Positions 15,047-24,217 of a stretch of 41,783 nucleotides of DNA are shown piece by piece. The stretch spans positions 1 to 41,783 of the forward strand of contig PFDP01000006.1 in NCBI GenBank assembly GCA_002772535.1, read 5' to 3'. This DNA is from Candidatus Peregrinibacteria bacterium CG10_big_fil_rev_8_21_14_0_10_36_19. GTDB lineage: Bacteria > Patescibacteriota > Gracilibacteria > UBA1369 > LOWO2-01-FULL-3. The notes below the pieces were generated by a model that saw only the letters and a program-made list of their open reading frames with translations, searched no databases and had not been told where the DNA came from. A program made the translations under genes and the position numbers. Every line of letters starts with the position of its first letter. Position 1 is the stretch's first letter.

Positions 15047-16258
15047 ATGTCTATTAAACTGGGTTGTAGAGACGAACATTTTGAGCAGAACTTTAAACTT
15101 CCTAAGATAGGAGAAGAAATAGAGGTTATAGAATTACAACATAGCCTATTTGATAGCTATTATAAACTAGGAATTTCAGAGTGCGGGGAGAATGATGAAA
15201 ACAATTATGTCGAATACTCTCAAAAACTTATATCAGAACTATGGTATGCACTACGTGATGTAGTAATGGATCACAGCGTAATAGTTTTAAACCCTGTATT
15301 TCCAGAAAAAGAAGAATTAATAATATCTGATGAAGAAGTGGGATTTATTTTAGATAGAATTTCTAAGATGGTACAAGCAATCTTAAGTGGTTCGTATAAT
15401 TCTATACTTGAGGTAAGGCCTAATCCAATACAAACTGTTAAAGATTATTTCCGTATATATTCAAGATCTGGAGATTCTTTTGTAAAGGTTAAAACTACTT
15501 CAAGAAGAAAACCAACTGAAATATGTGTTGATGAAGGTGAATATTTTTTAGGAGAAAATAACTATGTTGGTAATTTTAATGAAAAAAAACTTCAAGTAAC
15601 CATTTCTGATTTTAGAGAAAAATTAGAAACATTATTTGATCTACTTTATGATTGTAAAATAGAAGATCCAGAAATTTTGAAATTATTTAGAGATGCTGTA
15701 ATAGCAGTGAAAAATGGATTACACTCTGTTGGGGTGGTACATGGAGATTTTAAATTAACTAATATAGCTGTTATTGATAAGAAAGCTAAATTATTTGATC
15801 TAGAATCTTCATTTAAATCTGGTGAATTGGGAATTGTTCCACAAACAAAATCTTTTTCACTATTTTCATACCTACAGAAACCAATAGAAGAATTGAAAGA
15901 TATTTTTGCAGTAGATAATGTAGCGATAGCAATTAGTTTATTGGATATGTTAGCGGTTTTGAGCAATGATAATGATAAAATAAAACAATTCATGGAGAAC
16001 CTTCATCAATGTGCATGTGAGCCATGCGATTATGGAATTTACTCTAGAAAATCCCTTGCTGATACAATACAAAAAGATTTTTTCTGCTTCATTCCCGATA
16101 AATATGCAGATCTCAAACCTGTAATTTATTCGCTAATAGCTGGAGAAGATGAATATGGCATTGATGATGCCATAAAAGATTTAGATGCTTTTATAGCAAA
16201 AATTACTAGTACTCCTCCACCTCATCATAGTCTGCACCCGGTAGTTCAAGAGATTTAA
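15047..16258 (+). CDS. Hypothetical protein with kinase-like (phosphotransferase) fold
   Basis: 403 residues. The only clear motif is in the second half: GVVHGDFKLTNIAV (residues ~229-242, H232/D234/N) followed by AKLFDLESS, which match the catalytic HxDxxxxN loop and metal-binding DxE/DFG position of protein-kinase-like and aminoglycoside phosphotransferase families. The N-terminal ~200 residues show no obvious glycine-rich loop. So phosphotransfer is plausible but the substrate is unknown. Its 3' end overlaps the convergent DUF2130 gene by 53 bases, the largest overlap in the window. Confidence 0.6.
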   Translation: MSIKLGCRDEHFEQNFKLPKIGEEIEVIELQHSLFDSYYKLGISECGENDENNYVEYSQKLISELWYALRDVVMDHSVIVLNPVFPEKEELIISDEEVGFILDRISKMVQAILSGSYNSILEVRPNPIQTVKDYFRIYSRSGDSFVKVKTTSRRKPTEICVDEGEYFLGENNYVGNFNEKKLQVTISDFREKLETLFDLLYDCKIEDPEILKLFRDAVIAVKNGLHSVGVVHGDFKLTNIAVIDKKAKLFDLESSFKSGELGIVPQTKSFSLFSYLQKPIEELKDIFAVDNVAIAISLLDMLAVLSNDNDKIKQFMENLHQCACEPCDYGIYSRKSLADTIQKDFFCFIPDKYADLKPVIYSLIAGEDEYGIDDAIKDLDAFIAKITSTPPPHHSLHPVVQEI

Positions 16259-17417
16259 TGGTTGGTAAAGATGCACCAACAATTCCTTGAAGATCTCCGT
16301 ACATTCCAGAAGTGCTCATTACTACTCTTTCAATTTCCTTGCTGCGCTTTTTCCAGATTCTTTCCATTGATCGGCGTTCTGTGTCGAGATCTATTTGCAT
16401 GCTTGTGAAAGCTGAAACTATATTTTCGATGCGGTTTTTAAACTCGCTGCCGGATAAATAGTTGTAAAGTAGTTCCATTTTTTCGTCTTTCCCAACTAAA
16501 GATTGTTTTACTTGGCTTATTTGTGTGATGTGTAGCCTTAATACTGTAACTAAAGATAAAGCTGATTGGTAACTACAAATCCATACTCCCCCTTCAAATT
16601 TAAAATCTTTTACATCATCTGGAAGAGTTTGAGAAACGAGTAGGCAAACATCCGCTTTTGCAATGGCTTGGTCGTCCTTTAATTTTTTAATCCAATCGGC
16701 ACTCCATGCTTTTGTGTTTTTTGATTCCCACAAAATAACCCCTGCCTTTTGACCAAAACTAGAGTTTACAGTTTGCACCAGATCTGCCCCTTTTACACCA
16801 GTTGGAACATCGGAAATTGTGTCCATTGGGAAGGCGTTTTGTAGCATAATTTTAAGATCGTCTTCTTGAACATCTCCTTGAATTTGCATGGATCCTTGCT
16901 CACTTTTTCTTTTGGCATCTTCCAAAGATCTTCTCAATTGTTCCATTTGTTTATCTTTTTCTGCCATCTTTAAACGCATTTCTTCGGAGGCATCTTTTTT
17001 TGCTTCTTCTGAAATTCTTTTTCTTTCTTCATCAAGCTTGCGTTCGATTTCCAGTTTCATATTTTTCTTTTCCTCTTCAATCTCACGCTTTTCTTTTCTC
17101 AACTCTAACTGCTCCTCACGCATTTTTTCCAACTGAGCATTTTTTTCTTCGTTGGTTTTTTTAAGATCCTTAAGTTCAATATCCAATTTTTCCTCGGCTT
17201 TCTTTTGAGCAACTTCCCACATTTTTAATTTCTCTGATTCTAGTTTTTTGGCAACTTGGGCATCTAAATTTTTTTCTTTTTCGCTAATTAATTTCTCTCT
17301 TTCAGAAATCTCTTTTTCCATTTCGGACTTAAGTTGATTTTGAATTTTTTCAGTAAGAGCGTCATTTAATGTGATACTGGTTGCGCATTTTGGACAAGTG
17401 ATTGTTTGGTCTGTCAT
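16206..17417 (-). CDS. DUF2130 family coiled-coil protein
   Basis: 403 residues from ATG 17417. An N-terminal CPKC half zinc-ribbon (ITCPKCATSITLND), a long charged coiled coil (about residues 20-180, many EK/KE repeats), then the conserved DUF2130 domain (AFPMDTISDVPTGVKGADLVQTV, VILWESKNTKAWSADWIKKLKDDQ, ADVCLLVSQTLP). The conserved E and K in WESKNTKAW and the core's shape recall restriction-endonuclease-like nucleases, but function is not established. A longer start upstream (17480) is unlikely because the promoter lies there. Confidence 0.85.
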   Translation of the reverse strand: MTDQTITCPKCATSITLNDALTEKIQNQLKSEMEKEISEREKLISEKEKNLDAQVAKKLESEKLKMWEVAQKKAEEKLDIELKDLKKTNEEKNAQLEKMREEQLELRKEKREIEEEKKNMKLEIERKLDEERKRISEEAKKDASEEMRLKMAEKDKQMEQLRRSLEDAKRKSEQGSMQIQGDVQEDDLKIMLQNAFPMDTISDVPTGVKGADLVQTVNSSFGQKAGVILWESKNTKAWSADWIKKLKDDQAIAKADVCLLVSQTLPDDVKDFKFEGGVWICSYQSALSLVTVLRLHITQISQVKQSLVGKDEKMELLYNYLSGSEFKNRIENIVSAFTSMQIDLDTERRSMERIWKKRSKEIERVVMSTSGMYGDLQGIVGASLPTIKSLELPGADYDEVEEY

Positions 17418-17451
17418 GTGAGGAATTTTTAAAGACTTAAGGCTTGTGGAA

Positions 17452-17480
17452 AATATAGGTGAGTACAATCTCACCGTCAA
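17452..17480 (-). promoter_or_regulatory. DUF2130 gene promoter with operator-like inverted repeat in the spacer
   Basis: Minus strand TTGACG (plus 17475-17480), 17-base spacer, TATATT (plus 17452-17457). The spacer is almost filled by GGTGAG, six bases, CTCACC (plus 17458-17475), a perfect 6-bp inverted repeat between the promoter boxes. Confidence 0.55.
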
Positions 17481-17540
17481 GTCAAAGTTGTTGAGTTATT
17501 TTTGAGTTTCAATACTTATATTGTATATTTAAGCTCCTCA

Positions 17541-17546
17541 TAAAAT
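17541..17546 (+). promoter_or_regulatory. -10 element of a leaderless-type promoter (topB)
   Basis: TAAAAT, then six bases (GATCAA) and the ATG at 17553. No convincing -35. Confidence 0.4.
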
Positions 17547-17552
17547 GATCAA

Positions 17553-19514
17553 ATGAAACTATGTATTGCCGAAAAGCCGAGTGTTGCCAGAGAGATTGCT
17601 AAAATTCTGGGAGCTAATCTAAAAAGAAATGGTTACTTTGAAGGTAATGGTTATTTTGTGAGTTGGACTTTTGGTCATTTGTGTACGCTAAATGAACCAC
17701 ATGACTACAAAAAAGATTTTAAGCGTTGGCAGATAAATCATCTTCCTATCATTCCGGAAAAGTTTGGGATAAAACTTAAGGATAATCAGGGTATCGCTCA
17801 GCAATTTGCGGTGATTGAGGAATTGGTTGGAAAATCTGAAATGGTTATAAACTGTGGCGATGCCGGTCAGGAAGGAGAGCTTATTCAAAGATGGGTTTTG
17901 CAAAAGGCCAAATGCAAAATTCCTGTAAAAAGACTTTGGATTTCTTCACTTACAAACGAGGCGATTAAGGAAGGTTTTAGTAATTTAAAGCCTAGTGAAA
18001 ATTTTGATAATTTGTATGCCGCAGGAAGTTTGCGCGCCATTGGTGATTGGCTACTCGGATTTAATGCCACTCGCTTGTACACGCTCAAATATGGAGGTTA
18101 TAAACAGTTACTTTCTATTGGAAGAGTGCAAACCCCTACCCTTGCTTTGATTGTGAATCGTCAAAAAGAAATGGACAATTTTAAGCCTGAAAAATATTGG
18201 GAGTTAACCACTATTTATAAAGAAACTGTTTTTTCTAGTGTGAAGTTGAAATACAAAACTATTGAGGAAGCGCAGGCGGTTATTGATGATATTAAAGAAA
18301 AGGAATTTGAGATTACGGATTTTACAATTAAGAAGGGAAAAGAGCATCCACCAAAATTGTTTGATCTTACCTCTTTGCAAGTTGAGGCAAATAAGAAATT
18401 TAATTTTAGTGCCGACCAAACTTTGAAAGTAATTCAATCTCTTTATGAGAAAAAACTCACCAGTTATCCGCGTGTGGATACCACTTACCTACCAGATGAT
18501 GTGTATCCGAAAGTTGAGGCAATATTAAAAAAACTCACACCTTACAAGGAATTTATTGACCCGCTTTTGAAGAAAAAAATTCGCAAATCTAAAAAGGTTT
18601 TTGATGATAAAAAAGTCACAGATCACCACGCTATTATTCCAACAGGAAACTATCCGGAGCATTTGAATCAAAATGAAAAACTTGTTTATGATTTAGTGTC
18701 GCGTCATTTTATTGCGGCTTTTATGCCAGACGCTCAAATTTCGAATACTACTGTTTTAGGTAAAGTGGAAAAAGTAAAATTTAGTGCTAATGGAAAACAA
18801 ATTCTTGAACCTGGGTGGCGAGTAATTTTTCCTAAAAAATCTAATGCTCAAGACAAAATTCTTCCGCATTTTGAGAAGGGAGAAAAGGGTCCACACTTAC
18901 CTTCTGTACTGGAAAAAAACACCACTCCACCGAAAGCTTATACAGAAGCTACTTTGTTGAGAGCCATGGAAACTGCCGGAAAACATGTAACCAAAGAGGC
19001 CTTGAGGGAGGCGATGAAAGAGAACGGAATTGGAAGACCATCCACCCGTGCCGGAATTATTGAAACCCTTTTCAACAGGCATTACATTGAAAGACAAAGA
19101 AAAAATTTAGTACCAACAAAAACCGGAATTGAGCTAATTGGTGTGATAGAAAATGAGCTTTTAAAATCTCCTGAACTCACAGGTGTGTGGGAAAAAAAAT
19201 TGCGTGAAATTGAGAAGGGTGAATACGAACCGGCAAAATTTATGGAGGAACTTAAGGCAATGGTAAGTGAGCTTGTGAATACGGTTAAGCAATCGAGGGT
19301 GGCGCGTACAATTGCTCATGAGGTGGTTGAAGAAAAAGTGGTTAAAAAGTCGACTTCGGAAATTTTGTGTCCTAAATGCAAGGTTGGAAAAATTGTTAAA
19401 GGCAAAAGCTCTTTTGGTTGTGTGAATTTTAAAAATTGTGATTTTAAAGTGCCTTTTGAAATTGATGGAAAAAAAGTTACGACGAAGAAATTGAAGGAGC
19501 TTTGTGTGGGGTGA
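17553..19514 (+). CDS. topB: Type IA DNA topoisomerase III
   Basis: 653 residues. TOPRIM domain at the N-terminus (CIAEKPSVAREIAKILG; the acidic triad in NCGDAGQEGELIQ), RLWISSLTNEAI, then SIGRVQTPTLALIV and the active-site tyrosine in TSYPRVDTTYLPDD (Y305), followed by DHHAIIPTG and the late GIGRPSTRAGIIETL. The C-terminus has one zinc-finger-like module, CPKC...CVNFKNC. It relaxes and decatenates DNA by passing strands through a single-strand break. The order of motifs fits TopB better than TopA. Confidence 0.93.
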   Translation: MKLCIAEKPSVAREIAKILGANLKRNGYFEGNGYFVSWTFGHLCTLNEPHDYKKDFKRWQINHLPIIPEKFGIKLKDNQGIAQQFAVIEELVGKSEMVINCGDAGQEGELIQRWVLQKAKCKIPVKRLWISSLTNEAIKEGFSNLKPSENFDNLYAAGSLRAIGDWLLGFNATRLYTLKYGGYKQLLSIGRVQTPTLALIVNRQKEMDNFKPEKYWELTTIYKETVFSSVKLKYKTIEEAQAVIDDIKEKEFEITDFTIKKGKEHPPKLFDLTSLQVEANKKFNFSADQTLKVIQSLYEKKLTSYPRVDTTYLPDDVYPKVEAILKKLTPYKEFIDPLLKKKIRKSKKVFDDKKVTDHHAIIPTGNYPEHLNQNEKLVYDLVSRHFIAAFMPDAQISNTTVLGKVEKVKFSANGKQILEPGWRVIFPKKSNAQDKILPHFEKGEKGPHLPSVLEKNTTPPKAYTEATLLRAMETAGKHVTKEALREAMKENGIGRPSTRAGIIETLFNRHYIERQRKNLVPTKTGIELIGVIENELLKSPELTGVWEKKLREIEKGEYEPAKFMEELKAMVSELVNTVKQSRVARTIAHEVVEEKVVKKSTSEILCPKCKVGKIVKGKSSFGCVNFKNCDFKVPFEIDGKKVTTKKLKELCVG

Positions 19515-19524
19515 GTTGGAAAAA

Positions 19525-19563
19525 TGGGGAGGGGTGAGTAGATTTTCACACCCAATCCCCCCA
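19525..19563 (-). terminator. Intrinsic terminator between topB and the phosphate transporter
   Basis: A long G-rich/C-rich hairpin: TGGGGAGGGGTGA at 19525-19537 pairs with the stretch TCACACCCAATCCCCCCA. On the minus strand it is followed by ATTTTTCC, so it best serves the transporter; it may act in both directions. Confidence 0.6.
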
Positions 19564-19571
19564 CTCTAAAA

Positions 19572-21077
19572 TTATGCTGATCTTTTTTTATGAACTCTTG
19601 AAAGTTTGTATACTATGAGCGCTGCTGTTACTACCATTACTGCTAATCCTGCTGACTGTAAGTAGAAAATTACGGAGACGGTGATACCTGTCATGAGCAT
19701 TGCCATTATTGAAGTCATGAACCAGCCACTTACAACCGCTAAAACTCCAACAACCCTACTTGGTGCGCAATCTTTACCCCAAGCTCCATCGGCAAGTGCT
19801 GTTCCCATTGCCACCATGAATGTGACATAAGTGGTAGATAATGGAAGTTTTTGCGAAGTTGCAAAAGATATTAATGCAGCTGCTACCATAAGATTAACTG
19901 AGCCTCTTAATAGATCAAAATCTGCTTTTTCTGTTTCGTCATTGTGTTCCAATTCCCATTTTTCGTGCAGCCATGTTCTTATTCTTTTTGGTAATACATA
20001 TTTTCCTGACGAAATTACATAAATAATTCCTTTAGAAACTTTTTCAAAAAATTTATTTGTTTTCCATTGATTAATCGCATTATTGCCATGACTCGCAAGA
20101 TTGATTTGAGTTTTTGTTACTGTCTCCGCTTTTTTGGAAACAAACATTGCTACTGTCATAATAATTCCCGCTAGAAGTAAAACCCAAGTTGGAGTAGCTA
20201 GGTTGCCGGTAAGATCAGCTCCCAAATATGCGTAAACTCCACCAACTGCCACTCCTATAAAATTTGCTAAATCATTACCAGCAAAGGCCATGGCAAGTGA
20301 ACCGGTACCAATAAGAATTATTAGTTTGAGTATATTTACGCGTGCCTTAATTAGTATGAAGGAAATAACTGAAAATGCCGCAAACGACCATCCTAAAATG
20401 ATTTGAGTATTTTCAGCGATCCACTTTTTTGAATCCGCAGTTAAAAAAGATGCGTTACTTCCACCTTTTAGAAGTATGAAAAAGAGCAAACAAGTAAGTG
20501 CAATTCCACTCCAAAGGAAGCCAAATTTTTCCATGCGTTTTTTATAATTGAAACTAAAAATTAGTCTGGTAATAAATTGCACAATAAGTCCAACCGAAAA
20601 CGCAACGGCAATTGAAAGTAAAATTCCTGTAATTATTTTCATAGCAGATTCACTATTGATGGCTGTCCATGCAATATCCAAATCGCTGGTTTTTAAATAC
20701 GCCAAAAAAAGTGCGCCACCTAAGAGTTCGAAAACTACAGAAACCGTTGTTGAAGTTGGTAAACCAAATGTAGAAAAGAGATCCAGTAAAATTAAATCGG
20801 TTATGGCTACGGCAGTAAAAACCATAATAACCTCGGTAATGGTAAAAAATTCCGGATGAAAAATTCCTTTTCTTGCGACTTCAATAATTCCATCTGAAAA
20901 TGTAGCACCAATTAAAATTCCAACAGCAGCAACCATCATTATGGTTTTTCTGGTGCTAACTTTTGCCCCAATTGCAGAATTTAAAAAATTAACAGCATCG
21001 TTGACAACCCCCGCAATAAGATCGCCACACGCCATAATCACCAAGACAATTATGGCAAGTATTTCAAAACTTGGCAT
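19572..21077 (-). CDS. Inorganic phosphate transporter, PiT family
   Basis: 501 residues with about eleven membrane helices. The two PiT signature repeats are present: an N-terminal one with AGVVNDAVNFLNSAIGAKVS and a second with AGNDLANFIGVAVGG. This variant, with NDAVNFLNSAIGAKV, resembles the longer Bacteroidetes-type PiT. A cytoplasmic loop between repeats is charged (KKAETVTKTQ ... LHEKWELEHND). It would import phosphate with H+ or Na+. No PhoU neighbour is visible. Confidence 0.92.
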   Translation of the reverse strand: MPSFEILAIIVLVIMACGDLIAGVVNDAVNFLNSAIGAKVSTRKTIMMVAAVGILIGATFSDGIIEVARKGIFHPEFFTITEVIMVFTAVAITDLILLDLFSTFGLPTSTTVSVVFELLGGALFLAYLKTSDLDIAWTAINSESAMKIITGILLSIAVAFSVGLIVQFITRLIFSFNYKKRMEKFGFLWSGIALTCLLFFILLKGGSNASFLTADSKKWIAENTQIILGWSFAAFSVISFILIKARVNILKLIILIGTGSLAMAFAGNDLANFIGVAVGGVYAYLGADLTGNLATPTWVLLLAGIIMTVAMFVSKKAETVTKTQINLASHGNNAINQWKTNKFFEKVSKGIIYVISSGKYVLPKRIRTWLHEKWELEHNDETEKADFDLLRGSVNLMVAAALISFATSQKLPLSTTYVTFMVAMGTALADGAWGKDCAPSRVVGVLAVVSGWFMTSIMAMLMTGITVSVIFYLQSAGLAVMVVTAALIVYKLSRVHKKRSA

Positions 21078-21085
21078 ATGAAAAT

Positions 21086-21094
21086 TGTTATAAT
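21086..21094 (+). promoter_or_regulatory. Extended -10 of a leaderless promoter (small membrane protein)
   Basis: TGTTATAAT followed by six bases (ATAAAA) and the ATG at 21101. The exact repeat of the pattern seen at 976 and 35060 is the main support for the small gene. Confidence 0.6.
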
Positions 21095-21100
21095 ATAAAA

Positions 21101-21304
21101 ATGAGATTTAAAATTAGTAAAGTATTTGAAGATTTTAATATAAATACCTTTAGTAATGCTTTTATTGAAAAGTACTATATAAAGATACTGATATTTTCCC
21201 CAAGGGGCTTTTTCTCACTGTATAATTTGGATTCTCTAATTGTTAAGGAGCGTGTTTATGTAATTATGATATCATTAATATTTTTGATTACAACTTTTTT
21301 GTAG
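21101..21304 (+). CDS. Small hypothetical membrane protein (67 residues)
   Basis: Starts MRFKISKVFEDFNINTFSNAF; the last ~15 residues (VIMISLIFLITTFL) form a hydrophobic segment that could be a tail anchor. No family recognised. It is called mainly because an extended -10 stands exactly six bases before its ATG; the first half is basic and soluble, the middle mixed. Confidence 0.5.
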   Translation: MRFKISKVFEDFNINTFSNAFIEKYYIKILIFSPRGFFSLYNLDSLIVKERVYVIMISLIFLITTFL

Positions 21305-21375
21305 GTCTGGGTAAGTTGTATGAAGAAAAATGGTTATTCCTTTTTTAATTTAAAATTACATTATAGAATGGAACT

Positions 21376-21981
21376 ATGCTTTACATAATTAGACACGGTC
21401 AAACAGATTTTAATCGAGATGGAATAGCACAAGGTCAATTAAATGATCCCGTTTTGACTGAAAAAGGTAGAAGACAGATCTTGAAAGTTGCAGAGTACTT
21501 ATCCAAGAAGGGAATTAAATTTGATCAAGCAATATCTAGTGACTTACAAAGGGCGACACAGAGCTTAGAGATAATACAAAAAAATATTCACATTTCTAAA
21601 ATTAGTTTTGATAAAAATTTAAGAGAGAATGATCAGGGTGAATTAAATGGACAATCCTATGAATCAGAAAAATGGAAAAAATATCAGGAGCTACTATCTA
21701 ATGGAGAGATAAAGTTTCCTATATTTTCACCCCCACCAGAATCTCCAGTAAAAATAAGAGACCGAGTTTTAAGGTTTTTCAAAAAAATACCCCTATCAGA
21801 AAACATCTTAGTGGTAACCCATGCTGGCATAATTAGAAACTATTTAGCCATATTAAAAAATATAACTTTAGAGGACTATCTTACTTCAAAAAGACATGAG
21901 TTAAATGTTGATAATGGAGATTTGATTGTTGTAAATTTGAATACTAAGGAAGTTGATGTTATAAGAATAGATAATATTTAG
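21376..21981 (+). CDS. Histidine phosphatase superfamily protein
   Basis: 201 residues of the phosphoglycerate-mutase-like branch. The catalytic LYIIRHGQTDFNRDG (phospho-accepting His in RHG), SSDLQRATQS (second Arg region), LRENDQGELNGQ and the late VVTHAGIIRNYL (second catalytic His) are all intact. Members remove phosphate from sugars, nucleotides or proteins; the substrate cannot be read from the sequence. TAGAAT lies six bases before the ATG. It directly precedes the restriction island. Confidence 0.9.
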   Translation: MLYIIRHGQTDFNRDGIAQGQLNDPVLTEKGRRQILKVAEYLSKKGIKFDQAISSDLQRATQSLEIIQKNIHISKISFDKNLRENDQGELNGQSYESEKWKKYQELLSNGEIKFPIFSPPPESPVKIRDRVLRFFKKIPLSENILVVTHAGIIRNYLAILKNITLEDYLTSKRHELNVDNGDLIVVNLNTKEVDVIRIDNI

Positions 21982-22083
21982 AGCTTACACTCTTCTATCT
22001 TTTCCAAATTTCGAAGATGAAACGAAGTAGTTAATATTATCGTATTAATTTTTACAGTATTTAGCTGGTGTGCATAAAAATAA

Positions 22084-22112
22084 TTGACATTCAATTTTTA
22101 ATGCAGTACATA
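22084..22112 (+). promoter_or_regulatory. Promoter of the restriction island
   Basis: Perfect TTGACA (22084-22089), 17-base spacer, TACATA (22107-22112), then six bases and the ATG at 22119. This favours the start at 22119 over the in-frame upstream candidates. Confidence 0.65.
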
Positions 22113-22118
22113 ATATGC

Positions 22119-22691
22119 ATGCAAAGAAAAATCATTAAAGAAGTTTCAGAAATAATAGCAGGATTTACATTCCGTGGAGCCTTAAAAAGTGACCCAGATG
22201 GAGGGATGAGAGTACTGTTGGCAAAAAATATCAATGAGGACGGTACAATCTCTTACGACGATCTCACTAAGATAAGTCTAGAGGCTCCTAGAACAAATGC
22301 ATTTGTATCAAAGAATGATGTTGTACTATCCTCAAGAGGTGTTTTTCGAGCAGGTGTTTTTAGCGAAGATACTAATAATACTATCACAGCTTCATCTGTA
22401 TATATTTTAAGGATATCTGTAAAATATATTCTTCCAAAGTATCTAGCCATTTATTTAAACTCTAAAATAGGTCAAAATCGAATTAAAAATATCACTACTG
22501 GGAGCACTGTAAAGACGATATTGAGAGGAGCATTAGAAAATCTAGAAATCAATATTCCAAGCATAGATAGACAAAAAAAAATAATAGAAATCATGGAAAA
22601 TTGGCAAACCCGTGAAAAAATGTTAGTTAAAAAAATTGAGGTAAGTAAAAACATTACTGAGGGAGCTATCACACACTTATTAACCAACTAA
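22119..22691 (+). CDS. Half-length type I restriction specificity subunit (single TRD)
   Basis: 190 residues, about half a normal HsdS. It contains one target-recognition domain (EVSEIIAGFTFRGALKSDP ... VLLAKNINEDG, then DVVLSSRGVFRAGVF and TGSTVKTILRGALENLEINIPS) and one conserved helical spacer (DRQKKIIEIMENWQTREKMLVKKIE). Full HsdS proteins have two such units. Half-S proteins can work as dimers, giving a symmetric recognition site, or can be remnants. It stands first in the operon, five bases before hsdM. Confidence 0.8.
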   Translation: MQRKIIKEVSEIIAGFTFRGALKSDPDGGMRVLLAKNINEDGTISYDDLTKISLEAPRTNAFVSKNDVVLSSRGVFRAGVFSEDTNNTITASSVYILRISVKYILPKYLAIYLNSKIGQNRIKNITTGSTVKTILRGALENLEINIPSIDRQKKIIEIMENWQTREKMLVKKIEVSKNITEGAITHLLTN

Positions 22692-22695
22692 AATC

Positions 22696-24207
22696 ATGAG
22701 CGATTCAACAACACAAGAACATTTAAACAAAGTCCTCTGGAACGCTGCAGATTCATCTCGCACATCTTTAGATGCCGCAGTCTATAAAGACTATGTTTTA
22801 GCTATGCTCTTTTTCAAATACTTAAGCGATCTTGCAAAGAAAGAGCATGAAAAACTAAAAGAACGTTTTGGAAGTGATGAAAATCGTATACAGGAAAAAA
22901 TGAAATCTGGTCGTTTCTATTTACCTCCGAATTCTTCATTTGATTACATCTATTCAGTTCATGAAAAAGATAATATTGGTGAAGAGATGAACAAAGTGAT
23001 GCACAGAATTGAGGAAAATAATAAAGAGAAACTGGATGGGATTTTTAGCGGTTTGGATTTTAATTCTGAATCAACTCTGGGAAAGGTTGAACAGCGCAAC
23101 AAGATGATTCGCCACCTTATTGAGGATTTCCACAAAATTGATCTAAGCAATATGGATGATGATGTAATTGGGAATGCTTATATGTACATGATAGGTCAAT
23201 TTGGTTCGCAAGCTGGCAAGAAAGCGGGAGAATTTTTTACGCCGCGCCACGTTTCAAGACTATTATCAAAACTTGCTCAACCAAAGGATGGTGACAGAAT
23301 TTGTGATCCCGCTTGTGGTTCAGGTGGATTGCTTTTATTGGCTGGTGAAGAAATAGAAAAGGAAGGTTCAAAAAATTACGCACTGTATGGGCAAGAAAGT
23401 ACAGGCTCAACCTACCAATTAGCGCGTATGAATATGTTTCTCCATGGAAAAGATTCAACTAGGATTGAATGGGGTGACACTTTAAACAACCCATTACTTG
23501 TTGAAGATGACAGACTAATGAAATTTGATCTCGTTATAGCAAATCCCCCATTTTCTCTTAAAAAGTGGGGGGCTGAAAATGCCGAAAACGATAAATACAA
23601 TCGTTTTTTCCGAGGAATTCCGCCTAAAGACAAAGGTGATTTTGCTTTTATTACTCATATGGTTGAAACTGCAAAAGCAAAGAGCGGGCGTGTTGCCGTA
23701 ATTGTCCCTCATGGCGTTTTGTTTAGAGGTGGGGCAGAGGGGAAAATTAGACAATCATTAATTGAGGAAAACATAATTGATGCTGTTATAGGTCTACCGG
23801 CAGGACTTTTCCAAACTACAGGTATTCCGGTTGCCATTTTAATTTTGGACAGATCGCGAGAAGAAGGCGGAGCTAATGACAACAAAAAGGATGTTTTATT
23901 TATAGAAGCATCAAAAGAATTCAAGTCTGGTAAGGCTCAAAATACTTTGAGCAAAGAGAATATAGAGAAAATCTATAATACCTATGCAAATCGTGAAGAA
24001 ATCGACAAATTTTCACGCAAAGTAATGCCAGCAGAAATAGAAGAAAATGACTTCAACCTAAATATCACAAGGTATGTAGATACTTTTGAGGAAGAAGCGG
24101 AAATTGATATCTCTGCAAATTTAGCGGAGCTTAAAAAACTGGAACCGGAGCTTGAGAGACTTGAAAAGAAGATGGAAGAGCACTTGAAGACATTGAATAT
24201 TTCTTAA
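22696..24207 (+). CDS. hsdM: Type I restriction system N6-adenine methyltransferase HsdM
   Basis: 503 residues. An N-terminal helical domain (LWNAADSSRTSLDAAVYKDYVLAMLFFKY), then the GEFFTPRHV lead-in, SAM-binding motif I DPACGSGG (D204) and catalytic NPPF (N283) of N6-adenine methyltransferases. A C-terminal coiled coil ends the protein. It methylates the site read by HsdS and is needed with HsdS and HsdR for cleavage. Start in the context ACTAAAATCATG with no Shine-Dalgarno, typical of genes inside operons here. Confidence 0.95.
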   Translation: MSDSTTQEHLNKVLWNAADSSRTSLDAAVYKDYVLAMLFFKYLSDLAKKEHEKLKERFGSDENRIQEKMKSGRFYLPPNSSFDYIYSVHEKDNIGEEMNKVMHRIEENNKEKLDGIFSGLDFNSESTLGKVEQRNKMIRHLIEDFHKIDLSNMDDDVIGNAYMYMIGQFGSQAGKKAGEFFTPRHVSRLLSKLAQPKDGDRICDPACGSGGLLLLAGEEIEKEGSKNYALYGQESTGSTYQLARMNMFLHGKDSTRIEWGDTLNNPLLVEDDRLMKFDLVIANPPFSLKKWGAENAENDKYNRFFRGIPPKDKGDFAFITHMVETAKAKSGRVAVIVPHGVLFRGGAEGKIRQSLIEENIIDAVIGLPAGLFQTTGIPVAILILDRSREEGGANDNKKDVLFIEASKEFKSGKAQNTLSKENIEKIYNTYANREEIDKFSRKVMPAEIEENDFNLNITRYVDTFEEEAEIDISANLAELKKLEPELERLEKKMEEHLKTLNIS

Positions 24208-24217
24208 CTTAAAAATT

